From the NCBI GenBank assembly GCA_032690845.1, contig CM064429.1, positions 12,618,569 through 12,682,568 of the forward strand: a DNA stretch of 64,000 bases. Reading direction: 5' to 3'. Positions 46,270 through 56,987 of this stretch are shown here, one piece after another (position 1 is the first letter of the stretch; each line of letters starts with the position of its first letter). Source of the stretch: Eleusine coracana subsp. coracana. Lineage: Eukaryota; Streptophyta; Magnoliopsida; Poales; Poaceae. The notes below the pieces were generated by a model. The model ran no database searches. It was not told the origin of the DNA and saw nothing but the letters and a program-made list of their open reading frames with translations. The position numbers were made by a program, and so were the translations under genes.

Positions 46270-46866
46270 AAATATGAGATAAATACCAATTTTTAAAGCC
46301 CGACGAGCAGGACATTTCTCCATCGTGTTTAACTTGATGTTGCAGTGTCCGGTCATGGAAAACTGGACGCAGGTGGCTGCACTTCCTTTACTCGGCCAGA
46401 CCTTCTTCATCTTTGGTGCAATCGGTGGCTTATTGGATTTAACAGGCTGTGGCTTTGCCCACAATCCTGGCCGCGCCGTAGGTGGGGTCTTCTTCTCAAA
46501 ACGGTATGGCATCTCCTTTGCCATGATCTTTTTCATATAGAGAATGAGGCTATCCTTATTTGGGGGTATTACTTTGACCGCATTGAGCACCGCTCTCTCC
46601 TTGGCCTAAAATGAAACCTCTCCTCCTTCCCATTGATGAGGATACGGATTTCTCCGGTCCCAACATCAATGTGTGCACCAGTGGTGCTCAGAAATAGGCG
46701 CCCAAGAATGAGCGTCGTTTCCTTCTCAACATCCATGTCGAGCACAACAAAATCCACAGGGATGAAGCAATCACGGATTTTCACCAGGACACCTTCTGGA
46801 ATTCCCTCAGGATAGCGGACTGATGAATCAACTAGCTGAAGTTACATCGGCATGGAGGATAGAACT
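46270..46866 (-). pseudogene. Gypsy (Athila-type) protease fragment trapped in A1
   Basis: Minus strand from 46840: LVDSSVRYPEGIPEGVLVKI, then CFIPVDFVVLDMDVEKETTL and ILGRLFLSTTGAHIDVGTGE, the second half of an Athila/Tat-type retropepsin with the Ile-Leu-Gly-Arg motif. The frame at 46590-46246 continues with a Lys/Pro-rich stretch (KKTPPTARPGLWAKPQPVKS). The first half with the catalytic Asp is absent. The A family's own protease (60.4 kb) is clearly different, so this piece comes from another element. Confidence 0.7.
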
Positions 46867-47785
46867 TGATGAGGACATCACTCCTATGGATACACACAAC
46901 ACTCCTCCAAATCTGGACTTGCAAGGTCCAATGACTAGAGCTCGTGCACGACGACTAAATTTAGAGGTGAGCTCGTTCCTACGTTCTTCGCTATATGTTA
47001 CTTTTGAGAATGGTTTGCTACCTAATGATTATTTTATGATTAGAAACCATGGAGAAGACCAGGAGATGGTGGAAGGAGTTGGGAACGTGGAGGACCTGCA
47101 AGGGCTTGGAAGCCAAAGTGGAGGCCCAATCAAAACCGACTTCGAGTCTGTTTCGGGGCCCAGGACCAGTCTGTACTAAAACAGTCGCCCAGGACGCATA
47201 CGGACTCGGATTTGGACGTTCTACATATGCACGGAAAGATAAGGAGAAGTCCTTTCCAATGCCGCCGGCCTCATGTCAAAATTCATCCGGAGTCATCGGG
47301 AATCGTGAAAACAAGACAGAGTCTAGAATCTGTGTCGGTGCTGCGTCGCCTATTTTTGGCCTTTGGGCTTTGTATCTAGTTGAGCCCAATTAGGGGCGCG
47401 TCCAGAGGGTCTTGCACGACCCTAGGGTCTTTATATACAGCCGCCGCCGCACCATTAGGGTTCGGGTTTTGCTTAGATCAATTCTGTTCATAAACAGTTT
47501 TGCCGTTCATCGGTTTGTGAGACCCCAACTTCGAGAGTTTAATCATACATCTGCAATTGTGTAGCATTCTTCGTTGTTCTTGCTTGTGTTCTTGATTCGC
47601 AGCAGGGATTAGCCTTCTCGGCGAGGTCAATCGTCTTTGGACGGTTGATAACCAGAGGAGACGTCGTGCTGTGATTGCGGGGTTTAGAACGTGCTGCTCT
47701 GAAGCCGGATCGATTTGTGTGTCGCCTCCGACCAAATCAACTTACCAAGAACCTTTCGGAAGATCGGGAACCCTTGTTCACATCA
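46867..47785 (+). repeat. Complete plus-strand A-family LTR inside A1
   Basis: Starts TGATGAGGACATCACTCC, ends CCCTTGTTCACATCA, 919 bp. TTATATACAG at 47431-47440 is the probable TATA box. Flanking 5-mers GAACT and TGTGT differ, so it is not a simple solo insertion. The open frame crossing its start (46823-47179) is the coding C-terminus of the A-family polyprotein (GPMTRARARRLNLEVS), not a separate gene. Confidence 0.85.
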
Positions 47786-48291
47786 TGTGTGCTAAGCACA
47801 CGCTGCACAATAATATTCATGTAGCCCGTGGTATCTCCGCCTCCAAGGACGAGGTCACCGCTGGTGGCAGCGACATCCTCCTCCTCATCCTCCACATCGG
47901 AGGTGCTCATGTAACCGCCATCATCTGTCACCACATATGCCCGCCTACTTGGGCAATCTTTCTGCACATGGCCAAGACCATGGCAGCGGTGGCACTGAAT
48001 CCCTGTAGTGCGTCCCGTCGAAGCAACAGAGGAGGCACCATGAGCGGTCTCCAATTCGACAACCTGATCAGTTAGCTTAGAGACTCTCTTATCCAACCGC
48101 TCAATGCTTTCTCCCAGGTGAAGCTCGGTGACGGCGTCGGTGACGGCCATGGTGATCGTCTCTGCCATATCACTCTGAACCGCCTGCAAAGCCTTCTGTA
48201 ACTGATTTTGGCTCACGCACTCATCCAATTTTGAGGGTGAAGCACCCTCTCCATCGCTTCCTGGCATCAGAAACACCAAAACAGGAAACAA
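47786..48291 (-). pseudogene. A-family gag, truncated at its 3' end by the plus-strand LTR
   Basis: Read on the minus strand: a coiled-coil-like N-terminus (LGESIERLDKRVSKLTDQVV), a deletion of the capsid centre, then one zinc knuckle CHRCHGLGHVQKDC near 48000 and an acidic tail (YMSTSDVEDEEEDVA). Compared with the other A gag fragment at 63.3-64 kb the capsid between these parts is missing. Reading stops at 47785/47786 where the plus LTR ends in CATCA. The start codon is probably the second ATG (near 48268, MPGSDGEGASPSK). It encoded the particle protein of family A. Confidence 0.75.
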
Positions 48292-49497
48292 AAAGTGAAG
48301 GTTATCCCTACAAAACTACTAAGCAGTGGTGCCTCTCAACACAGCAAAAGAAAGCTTCTTGCAAAGCTCTTACAAAGTTCTGAAAACAACAAAGCGAAGG
48401 ATACCAGGGAGAAGTGTTGCACGATTGCAAGGGTTACAAAATAACCTATGTGCTGTCCAGAAGAAGTGTGTAGAGCTAGGAAGGCCAAATATATATATAT
48501 GAGTGGCACACAAATCAAAAACAGATAATAAAGCTGAATAAGTGCCCAAGTAACTTGTCTCTAGTTGCTGGTCTAACTATGTCCTAGAACAGTAGTGATA
48601 GCAAGGAAGAAACAAGGAGACAAAGGGACACAGTCGAGAACAGGAGGCTTAGTGTAAAACAGCCAAACTCAGAAATTCCAGGGGGCTAGATGGAGCACTA
48701 GTAGGAATCCCAAATTTCTTTTTTTTGATTATATTTTTTTGATATTTTTTTCCAACTCACTAGCAATGGGGGAGAAACCACAAAATATTTCAGCTCAAAC
48801 CGAGCTAGGACGTGGCCTACAGAAAATCTTGAAGTTTCAGAAAACGTCGGGTTTCAACTTGAATGAATTTTTTCTTTATCTTCCCGATTTTTTTTGAATT
48901 TTTTGACGAGGGCACACAGGGCGTAGCATAGTGTGGGTATGCTCAACTTTTTGTCAAGAATCTCCTGTAAAAATTTCAGCCAAAACGGACAACCGAGCGA
49001 AAAGTTATGCCTGTTTTACCGAAGGGGTGTCGGAATCGGTTATGAAGAACCCGGGGGTTTGAGTGAAATCCGAGTCGGGCTTGGGGTCGGGTAGGGATTT
49101 TTTTTTTGGCGAGGTGGATGCAGAGAAAAGTGGAATTTGTGAAAATTGGTCCGAGGTGGTGAGGGTGGGTTTAGGATGGGGTTAGGGTGGGCGTGTTGAT
49201 CAATCAACCCTAGCACACAAAGTCGACAAAACCGAGGATGGTGAAGGGGATGGCGGCTAGGGTTGCAAGGGAAACACTACTGACGACAGAAACACAAACT
49301 AAACCAGCGACTAAACAAGAACTAGGGCACAAACTCAACACTACGGACTCTGAAATTGAAATATGCAAAGGCTAAACACGTGGTTATGGGCGGGGGAAAT
49401 TTTTTTTGGTATTTTCTGTGGACGATAGGAAGAACACGAAAACAAAACTAAAGGGTAGTGTGAACCTGACAGTGCACCTGAAGCTCTGATCACCACT
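48292..49497 (-). mobile_element. 5' leader of A1 with primer binding site
   Basis: Minus strand begins AGTGGTGATCAGAGCTTCAGG directly after the 5' LTR (PBS about 49483-49495), a tRNA-Met site with one inserted base. About 1.2 kb of noncoding, T/C-rich leader follows before gag. No gene is seen in it. Homopolymer runs (A9 near 49095 and 49400) are frequent. Confidence 0.7.
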
Positions 49498-50419
49498 TGA
49501 TGTGAAAAGGGTTCTCGATCTTCCGAAAGGTTCTTGGTAAGTTGATTTGGTCGGAGGCGACACACAAATCGATCCGGCTTCAGAACAGCACGTTCTAAAC
49601 CCCGCAATCGCAGCACGACGTCTCCTCTGGTTATCAACCGTCCAAAGACGATTGACCTCGCCGAGAAGGCTAATCCCTGCCTGCGAATCAAGAACACAAG
49701 CAAGAACAACGAAGAATGCAACACAATTGCAGATGTATGATTAAACTCTCGAAGTTCGGGTCTCACAAACCGATGAACGGCGAAACTGTTTATGAACAGA
49801 ATTAACCTAAGCAAAACCCGAACCCTAATGGTGCGGTGGTGGCTGTATATAAAGACCCTAGGGTCGTGCAAGACCCTCTGGACGCGCCCCTAATTGGGCT
49901 CAACTAAATACAAAGCCCAAAGGCCAAAAATAGGCGACGCAGCACCGACACAGATTCTGGACTCTCTCTTGTTTTGACGATTCCCGATGACTCCGGATGA
50001 ATTTTGATATGAGGCCAGCGGCATTGGAAAGGACTTCTCCTTATCTTTCCGTGCATATGTAGAACGTCCCAATCCGAGTCTGTATGCGTCCTGGGCGACT
50101 GTTTTAGTGCAGACTGGTCCTGGGCCCCGAAACAGACTCGAAGTCGGTTTTGATTGGGCCTCCACTTTGGCTTCCAAGCCCTTGCTGGTCCTCCACGTTC
50201 CCAACTCCTTCTCCCATCATCTCCTGGTCCTCTCCATGGTTTCTAATCATAAAATAATCATTAGGTAGCAAACCATTCTCAAAAGTAACATATAGCGAAG
50301 AACGTAAGAACGAGCTCACCTCTAAATTTAGTCGTCGTGCATGAGCTCTAGTCATTGGACCTTGCAAGTCCAGATTTGGAGGAGTGTTGTTTGTATCCAT
50401 AGGAGTGATGTCCTCATCA
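49498..50419 (-). repeat. 5' LTR of A1 (A family, complete)
   Basis: 922 bp, plus strand TGATGTGAAAAGGGTTC to GATGTCCTCATCA, with perfect inverted ends TGATG/CATCA. Followed by TSD ACATG. Confidence 0.9.
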
Positions 50420-50424
50420 ACATG

Positions 50425-50527
50425 CATAAACTCATGCAATCCCCAGATTCCCGTATTTCAACTCAAACACCAAATCAGCCCAAGTCAATTACTCATCACA
50501 TATTGTAAGCCATGGCACATATCCACA
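50425..50527 (-). repeat. 3' LTR of element E, part 3 (U3 start)
   Basis: The last 103 bases of the E LTR, matching K 38583-38685 in reverse complement. Sense start TGTGGATATGTGCC, preceded in sense by a weak purine tract (AAGGAGGAGATTGAG). Confidence 0.85.
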
Positions 50528-52102
50528 TGGTTTCTCAATCTCCTCCTTGATGAGTACATTGACAACATCAAATGCACAAGATTAGAGATTTGAAATGCAA
50601 AACCAAATAAGCACATCCAAATGGCCCAAACCCAAAGATAAGGTGAAAAATAGCCATCTAGCATAAGAGGTATCACGAAACTAAGAGTTGACAACGAAAG
50701 CCACTCGAGAACGCAAAGATTGTGAAAGGCGCATGAAAAACGCTCAAGGACATGATATGCTCCCCCTCAACTTGTGGTAGGTCTCATGTAATGCAAAATA
50801 GATCATTTTAAGTTTCTTAGCATTATTTGTGCATGACCCAATATTTTCTCCCCCTTTGGCAATGAACTCATCAAAAAAGCAAAAGAACAAGTATGCAGTG
50901 CATGAAAATGCAAACCTAAGGAGCTTCAACAATTATGCAAACAAGCATTTAACCTTGCTAATCATAAACATAGAGCCATGAAGTGTAAAAGCAACAACTC
51001 ACAATCATACACAGACCAAAAATAGATGGCAAGGCATAAACACTAAGAGCTATACAAGCAAAGCAAAAAGATTGACTCGCTTATATAGAATCAAATGTGC
51101 TCATCATGAGAAAAGTTGCCACCACATGTGTAAGTACTCCCATCCAAGACAAACAAGCATCAAGTGAACCATAAGAATCTAGCCAGTCTCAATCTCAACC
51201 AAGGCAACAAGCATTCGTAGAAAATAAGCTCTACAAATGCTCACATATGCAACATAGACTCATAAGAAAAGAGAAAAGCATTATTCTTATATGATCCTCA
51301 TGTAACTTCTAATCCGTGCGGAGGGTCGCACGACTTGTTACGGCAAACACCCCGAGGCTTTGAAGTATAATTTATGGATTTAGCATTTTTTATGTAACTT
51401 ATAATCCAAGCGGAGGGTCACACGACTGGGTACGGCAAACACCCAGAGGCTTCGAAGCACAATCAACTTATTTTGCAAATTAAAAGCATAAGGATGAGCA
51501 TGCCTTTAGGGCAAAAGGAACAAATGTTCTCACAATGTTCTATCATGAGCTAAACATTTGCAAAACCACATTCCGCAAACACAAGGTGCCAAAGCCAAGA
51601 TATCCTCTAGACTAGCCTTAAAGCAAGTTTTGACAAGGATAAAAGCAATTATTCACATGGTGAGAAAGTTTAGGCAAGATTAGTTCATAAGGTTCATAAA
51701 AAGCTAAGTTTACCTTTAAGATTAGCAAGTTCCTCAAAAGTGTCTATAACAAGCCATCTAGAAAATCTAAGCATGAGAGATTACTATCACATCCACACAA
51801 CTTAGCTCAAGCTCAAACATAGGAAAGAAAAATGCAAGAAAGCATAAGAATCAAAGCTCATCTATTAATGCATATATTACATATGAGATGCAATGCGAAA
51901 ATGGTAAGATACATATATATAAGAGAACACCAACTTCCCCTCAAATGATGCCATAAGGATGGCAAACACCAAGCTCCCCCCGAAGAAAAGAGAATCGCGA
52001 AGCATCTCGAGGCTTGGTAAGGATATCAGCCGATTGGTTTTTGGTGTCGATATATTTGAGCTCAACAACTCCCTTCTCAACATTGTCTCTCAAGAAGTGG
52101 AA
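50528..52102 (-). other. 3' noncoding region of element E
   Basis: A-rich on the plus strand and mostly non-coding. Minus-strand purine tracts (AGGGGGAGCATATC near 50757, AAAGGGGGAGAAAA near 50845) resemble internal polypurine tracts. The remains of the pol C-terminus reach about 51880. Two related blocks at 51301-51480 are described separately. No other gene is visible. Confidence 0.6.
51301..51480. repeat. Two diverged tandem copies of about 100 bp
   Basis: TGTAACTTCTAATCCGTGCG near 51301 and TGTAACTTATAATCCAAGCG near 51401 begin two copies that share GGAGGGTC(G/A)CACGACT, TACGGCAAACACCC and GAGGCTT(T/C)GAAG. Spacing is about 100 bases. Confidence 0.75.
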
Positions 52103-52930
52103 TCACACATTAATGTGTTTAACCTTGCCATGTTGGATTGGGTTCTTGGCTAAGCATATGGCACTGGAGTTATCACACATGAGTGGAACACCCTTAAAGG
52201 TTAACACATAGTCTCTCATGGTGGATACTATCCATAGGATTTGAGAGCAGTAGCTAGCAGCAGCAACATACTCAGGCTCTGTGGTGGATTGGGCTACACT
52301 CGACTGCTTATGAGAAGACCAACAGATCAAAAAAGTACCCAAGAAATGGCAAGTACCAGAAGTGATCTTCCTATCAATTCTACACCCAGCAAAGTTCAGA
52401 TCCGAATACCCAATGAGATCAAGAGATGAAGATGCAGAGTAACAAAGATCGAACTCAAGGGTGTATTTGAGATACCTGAAGATGCGCTTGACAGCCTTGC
52501 GATGAGTCACCCTTGGGGAAGCTTGCAAGCGAGCACAAAGACACACCGCAAAGTGTATGTTGGGTCTTGTCACCGTCAGGTACAAGAGGGAGCCAATCAT
52601 GCTCCTGTACTCACTTTGGTCCACTGCTTCACAGTCTTTATCTGGGTCAAGTGCCATTGTAGTGGACATTCGTGTTGACAACGGCTTTACAGTGAACCAT
52701 TCAAAAGTCATTGCCATGATATCATCCACGTATATCTGAACCATTCAAAAGTCATTGCCATGCTTTACAGTGAACAAGGTTTTGTCAACACACCCCATGA
52801 CATACCCGCGCTCTAGCAAGAAGATCTTAAGCCTAGCATACCAAGCACTAGGTGCTTGCTTTAGCCTATACAGGGCCTTCTGAAGCTTGTACACTCGGTT
52901 TGGGTATTTGTGGTGCTCAAAGCCAGATGG
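52103..52930 (-). pseudogene. RT C-terminus and RNase H of element E
   Basis: Minus strand: KYPNRVYKLQKALYRLKQ, a TAA or TGA before MVQIYVDDIMAMTFEWF (catalytic Asp pair near 52730), then a jump to VDQSEYRSMIGSLLYLTVTR. About a hundred residues normally between the YVDD box and this point are missing, and a 25-bp segment is duplicated at the join. RNase H follows: LIGYSDLNFAGCRIDRKITS (Asp), SVAQSTTEPEYVAAASYCSQ (Glu), VPLMCDNSSAICLAKNPIQH (Asp). The frame ends at 52103. The terminal part is decayed. Confidence 0.85.
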
Positions 52931-53944
52931 TTATTTCACATAAACCTCTTCCTCTATGAAACCATTTAGGAAAGCACTCTTGACATCCATTTGATAGAGT
53001 CTAATGCCCTTAGAGGCAGCAAATGCAAGCAAGATCCTAATGGCTTCTATGCGTGCAATAGGAGCAAAGGTTTCCCCATAGTCTAAGCCCTCAACTTGGC
53101 TAAAGCTCTGAGCAACAAGCCTAGCCTTGTTTCTCACTACCTCACTATCTTTCCCATGCTTGTTTTTAAACACCCACTTGGTTCCTATGACATTGACGCC
53201 AACAGGAGGCTCTAATAGGGTCCACACTTTGTTCTGCTCAAAGTTTTCTAACTCTTCGTGCATGGCATTAACGCAATGTTCATCAAATAGTGTGTGTCCA
53301 ACATCCTGAGGTTCAAAGGTGGCAACAAATAGAGAATTAGTAAAGCAGGCGAGATGTGCAGACCTTGACCTTGTTATCCTCTCATTGAGGTTACCGATTA
53401 TTTGTTGAGAATGATGCAGATGTTGAATGTGGCGAGGGGCCTCTCTCTCAGAATGTATCACCCCCTCAACCATGGCTGGAGCAGGCTCAACAATAGCTGA
53501 CATCGATGTAGAAGCTTCTAGCCCCTCTGCAGGAGTGGTGGAAACAGCAGGAACAAGCTCGGATGTGAGATGGAAAGACTCATCATCATCATCATCCAAG
53601 CCCTGTAGGTCCTCTTCTACAAAGATACTCTCCTCCATCTCCCTGTTACCTGCAGTCTCAACCACATTGCTTGCACAAGAGTTTGATTCATCAAAGGTTA
53701 CATCGCAGGACTCTACGATAGTGTTAGTTTCCAAATTCAAAACTCTGTAGGAATGGCCATGAAGAGAATAACCAAGAAAGATGCCATCAGAAGATCTCGA
53801 CTCAAACTTATCAAGATTGCCATGCTTGAGAATAAAGCACTTGCAACCAAAGGCACGCAAATGAGAAATCGATGGCTTCCTCCCAAATCGTAGCTCATAG
53901 GAAGTCACATTAAGAATTGAGCGCAAGAAAATCTGATTGGACAC
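52931..53944 (-). pseudogene. Integrase C-terminus, linker and RT N-terminus of element E
   Basis: A 337-codon frame: YELRFGRKPSISHLRAFGCK and FESRSSDGIFLGYSLHGHSY (integrase end), VVESCDVTFDESNSC-type linker rich in Asp and Ser/Thr, then RT from VNAMHEELENFEQNKVWTLL and VNVIGTKWVFKNKHGKDSEV to YQMDVKSAFLNGFIEEEVYV and a TAA. This is the longest open pol segment in E. The copia order integrase before RT is clear. Confidence 0.88.
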
Positions 53945-54367
53945 ATAGCAAGCATTGCTGATGGCCTCAGCCTAGAACAGCCTCGGAGTTCTATGCTCAT
54001 CGAGCATCATCCAGGCCATTTCCACCAAGGTTCTGTTCTTTCTTTCAACCACTCCATTCTGCTGAGGGACACGAGGTGCTGAAAACTGATACTCAATACC
54101 ATGCTCAAGGCAGAATGCATCAAAGGAGGAGTTCTTGAACTCGATGCCATTATCACTGCGAATTGCTCATAATGCACCAGGGAGTTCCTTGAACAACCTC
54201 AAAGCTAAGCTTCAAAAGTGATGAAACACTTCATCCTTGCTTTCAAGAAAGTAAACCCAAAAATAGCGAGAGAAGTCATCAACAATCACAAGAACATACC
54301 ACTTCCTATCCACCGAACGAACCCGAGAAGGACCAATAGTGTCCATATGAAGCAGCTCTCCAGGGCG
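53945..54367 (-). pseudogene. Integrase core of element E
   Basis: Minus strand: LLHMDTIGPSRVRSVDRKWY (first Asp), VLVIVDDFSRYFWVYFLESK, IRSDNGIEFKNSSFDAF (second Asp) and VPQQNGVVERKNRTLVEMAW with the catalytic Glu intact. Three in-frame stops (after VFHHF, before AIRSD, and in LF-AEAI where the family has Trp) break it. The D-D-E triad is complete, unlike that of C. Confidence 0.85.
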
Positions 54368-54946
54368 TTAAGTCATCACCAAATTAATTGGTGGATGAGA
54401 AGCGGCAATCATTTTCCCAAGATGACAAGGAGCACAAACCAAACCCTTATCAAATTTGAGCTTAGGTAATCCTCGGACCACACCTAGGCCACTCAAGCGA
54501 CAAAGCAAGTCAAAGCTCATGTGACCTAGTCTCCTATGCCATTTCCAGAGCTCAGAAGAAGATTGAGCAAACAAGCACTTGTGAGAAGCATGAGAATCAG
54601 CTAAATCAGCCTGAAAAACTCTCCCAATGCTAGAAATTCTACAAACCAAAGAACCATCCGAATCAAGAACACAAGAAGCATTTTTCTTAAAGCGCACTTC
54701 CAAACCAACATCAAGCAACTGAGAAACAGAGAGAAGATTGTACTTGAGATGCTCAACCAAACCAACATCCTTGAGAGTGAATTTTTCATTTACCTTTACC
54801 GCGCCTCTTGCCTTCACTCTCCCTCTCTTGTCATCTCCAAAGGTCACATAGTCCCGGCACTTCAAGGGAGTGAGGTTGGAGAACCATTTTGCATTTCCGG
54901 TCATGTGGCGCGAACACCCGAAATACATCAAACATTTGTTCTCCAA
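54368..54946 (-). pseudogene. Protease end and GAG-pre-integrase of element E, active site lost
   Basis: A 192-codon frame. The protease site reads LMYFGCSRHMTGNAKWFSNL, where the family has Asp-Ser-Gly before CSRHMTG; here it is Tyr-Phe-Gly, so the catalytic Asp is gone. Then YVTFGDDKRGRVKARGAVKV, LKYNLLSVSQLLDVGLEVRF, and the zinc region WKWHRRLGHMSFDLLCRLSG with CAPCHLGKM. The frame ends at a TAA before integrase. Confidence 0.85.
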
Positions 54947-56063
54947 GCCTCCACCTGTTGCCTACAAAGAACGAGAAGGGAAGATCGATGGCTCAGTGCT
55001 AGAGTTAGTAAGAAAGCTTTTGGTGATCCAGCACTTCACCTATACGACCGGTAGTAGTCATCACAGTTCTTTGCACACTATCATTCGGACGCGTGGGACG
55101 AGAACCACGATGGGGAAAACATGGCCTATCAAAGCATCTCGACTCAAACCTTGGGTTGTGAGGATAGAAACTATATGTGTGAAAACCAAATCCACGTGAG
55201 TGATGCTCACCACGATGGGGAAAACATGGGGCACCAAAGCGCTGCTGCGCAAAGCCTCTGTTTTGTAAATCAAAGCCATATGAGGGATGACCCTGTCCAT
55301 GATAGGCACAAGAAAAAGAGCGAGGCTAAAAATCAATAAAATCAACAAGATGCATATTTCTAGTTAATTCAGCTTGCATCCTCTCAATCCTCTTACGCCT
55401 ATAACAATACTCATCCAAGTGACCCTTACGACCATAGAACATGCAAATGTAGACACTCTCATGTTTAGGCTTTGTTTGCACAGGAGGTTTGGGTTTTGGC
55501 TTCTACGTTTGCTTTGGGTTGAAGGAAGGTTTGGGGTTTGGTGGATAGTATATGTCAGTGGGTTTGATGGATTGTTCCTCATCCTTGTAGCTAGATCTAG
55601 GCACAAACTTATCCACATTTTCACTCTCTTTGTCACACCTCTCAGATCCCAAGCCCAAGTTGTAGGTTGACCTACAAGCATTCTCTTTGCCTCCTGCCAA
55701 GTCACTCTCAATCTTCTGCTCATTCATTGGGATTTTTTGGAGACGAGAGATGAGGTAGTCATTTTATTGAACTAGGTTCTTGTTTTTCTCTCTAGTTATT
55801 GCAAGCTTATCCTTAAGAGAGCCACACACTATACATGGTGGTGGGAGAACCTTAGAGCGAGTCTCATTTAGCAGCTTGGACTCGAGCTCTTTGATTTTAA
55901 GGGTTTGAGCTTCCAACTCACTAGTGAGCTTGGGGCACTTTTGACATGCACCCAAAAGAGTTGGTCTAGCCTTGAACTCATCAAGCTCTTTAAGGGCACT
56001 CTCAAGCTGACTGGCAACTTGAGCATGCACACTTTCCCTCTGTGTAAGATCATTCATCACAAC
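54947..56063 (-). pseudogene. gag C-terminal region and protease linker of element E
   Basis: Segments on the minus strand: a coiled-coil-like ESALKELDEFKARPTLLGAC (near 55970), CPKLTSELEAQTLKIKELES, then CIVCGSLKDKLAITREKNKN, a Lys/Pro-rich stretch NPKPSFNPKQT, and a second zinc-knuckle-like CMFYGRKGHLDEYC near 55430. Between 55350 and 54947 the frame is badly broken with Phe/Gly/His-rich pieces. SIRE-type gag proteins have a long coiled-coil domain here. The solo LTR at 56064 separates it from the N-terminal gag. Confidence 0.7.
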
Positions 56064-56987
56064 TGATATGAACAAGGGTTTCCGATCTTCCGAAAGGTTC
56101 TTGGTAAGTTGATTTGGTTGGAGGCGACACACAAATCGATCCGGCTTCAGAACAGCACGTTCTAAACCCCGCAATCGCAGCACGACGTCTCCTCTGGTTA
56201 TCAACCGTCCAAAAGACGATTGACCTCGCCGAGAAGGCTGATCCCTGCCTGCGAATCAAGAACACAAGCAAGAACAACGAAGAATGCAACACAATTGCAG
56301 ATGTATGATTAAACTCTCGAAGTTGGGGTCTCACAAACCGATGAACGGCGAAACTGTTTATGAACAGAATTGATCTAAGCAAAACCCGAACCCTAATGGT
56401 GCGGCGGCGGCTGTATATAAAGACCCTAGGGTCATGCAAGACCCTCTGGACGCGCCCCTAATTGGGCTCAACTAGATACAAAGACCAAAGGCCAAAAATA
56501 GGCGACGCAGCACCGACACAGATTCTGGACACTGTCTTGTTTTGATGATTCCCGATGACTCCGGATGAATTTTGACATGAGACTGGCGGCATTGGAAAGG
56601 TCTTCTCCTTATCTTTCCATGCATATGTAGAACATCCAAATCCGAGTCCGTATGCGTCCTGGGCGACTGTTTTAGAACAGACTGGTCCTGGACCCCGAAA
56701 CAGACTCGAAGTCGGTTTTGATTGGGCCTCCACTTTGGCTTCCAAGCCCTTGCTGGTCCTCCACGTTCCCAGCTCCTTCTCCCATCATCTCCTGGTCTTC
56801 TCCATGGTTTCTAATCATAAAATAATCATTAGGTAGCAAACCATTCTCAAAAGTAACATATAGCGAAGAACGTAGGAACGAGCTCACCTCTAAATTTAGT
56901 CGTCGTGCACGAGCTCTAGTCATTGGACCTTGCAAGTCCAGATTTGGAGGAGTGTTGTATGTATCCATAGGAGTGATGTCCTCATCA
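56064..56987 (-). repeat. Solo LTR, A family, in the gag of element E
   Basis: 924 bp with ends TGATATGAACAAGGG and GATGTCCTCATCA and an exact TSD ACAAC at 56059-56063 and 56988-56992. No internal sequence. It is the cleanest A-family LTR for defining the family's length and ends. Confidence 0.93.

Larger units (their letters stand above)
45395..50419 (-). mobile_element. Composite A-family element A1
   Basis: The outer ends are A-family LTRs in minus orientation (45395-46269 and 49498-50419) with TSD ACATG at 45390-45394 and 50420-50424, so the whole unit behaves as one insertion. Inside, in order from the left: a protease fragment of another gypsy family on the minus strand (46270-46866), a complete A-family LTR on the plus strand (46867-47785), then the A-family gag and leader on the minus strand (47786-49497). 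RT and integrase are missing. The interior is a rearranged mixture. Confidence 0.85.

Noticed and set aside
46823..47179. An independent small gene starting at 46823
   Set aside because: Its body is the LTR-encoded C-terminus of the A-family polyprotein, also seen at 62440, 50104 and 56672. The first codons come from unrelated sequence at a junction.
49341..49871. Minus-strand ORF of 176 codons and similar frames at 45371, 56050, 59551 and 62979
   Set aside because: All are the same frame over the end of the A-family LTR. They run through the primer binding site and leader and have no protein family signal.
51301..51480. Start of a CRISPR-like or satellite array
   Set aside because: Only two diverged copies are present, with no spacers, in plant retrotransposon sequence.
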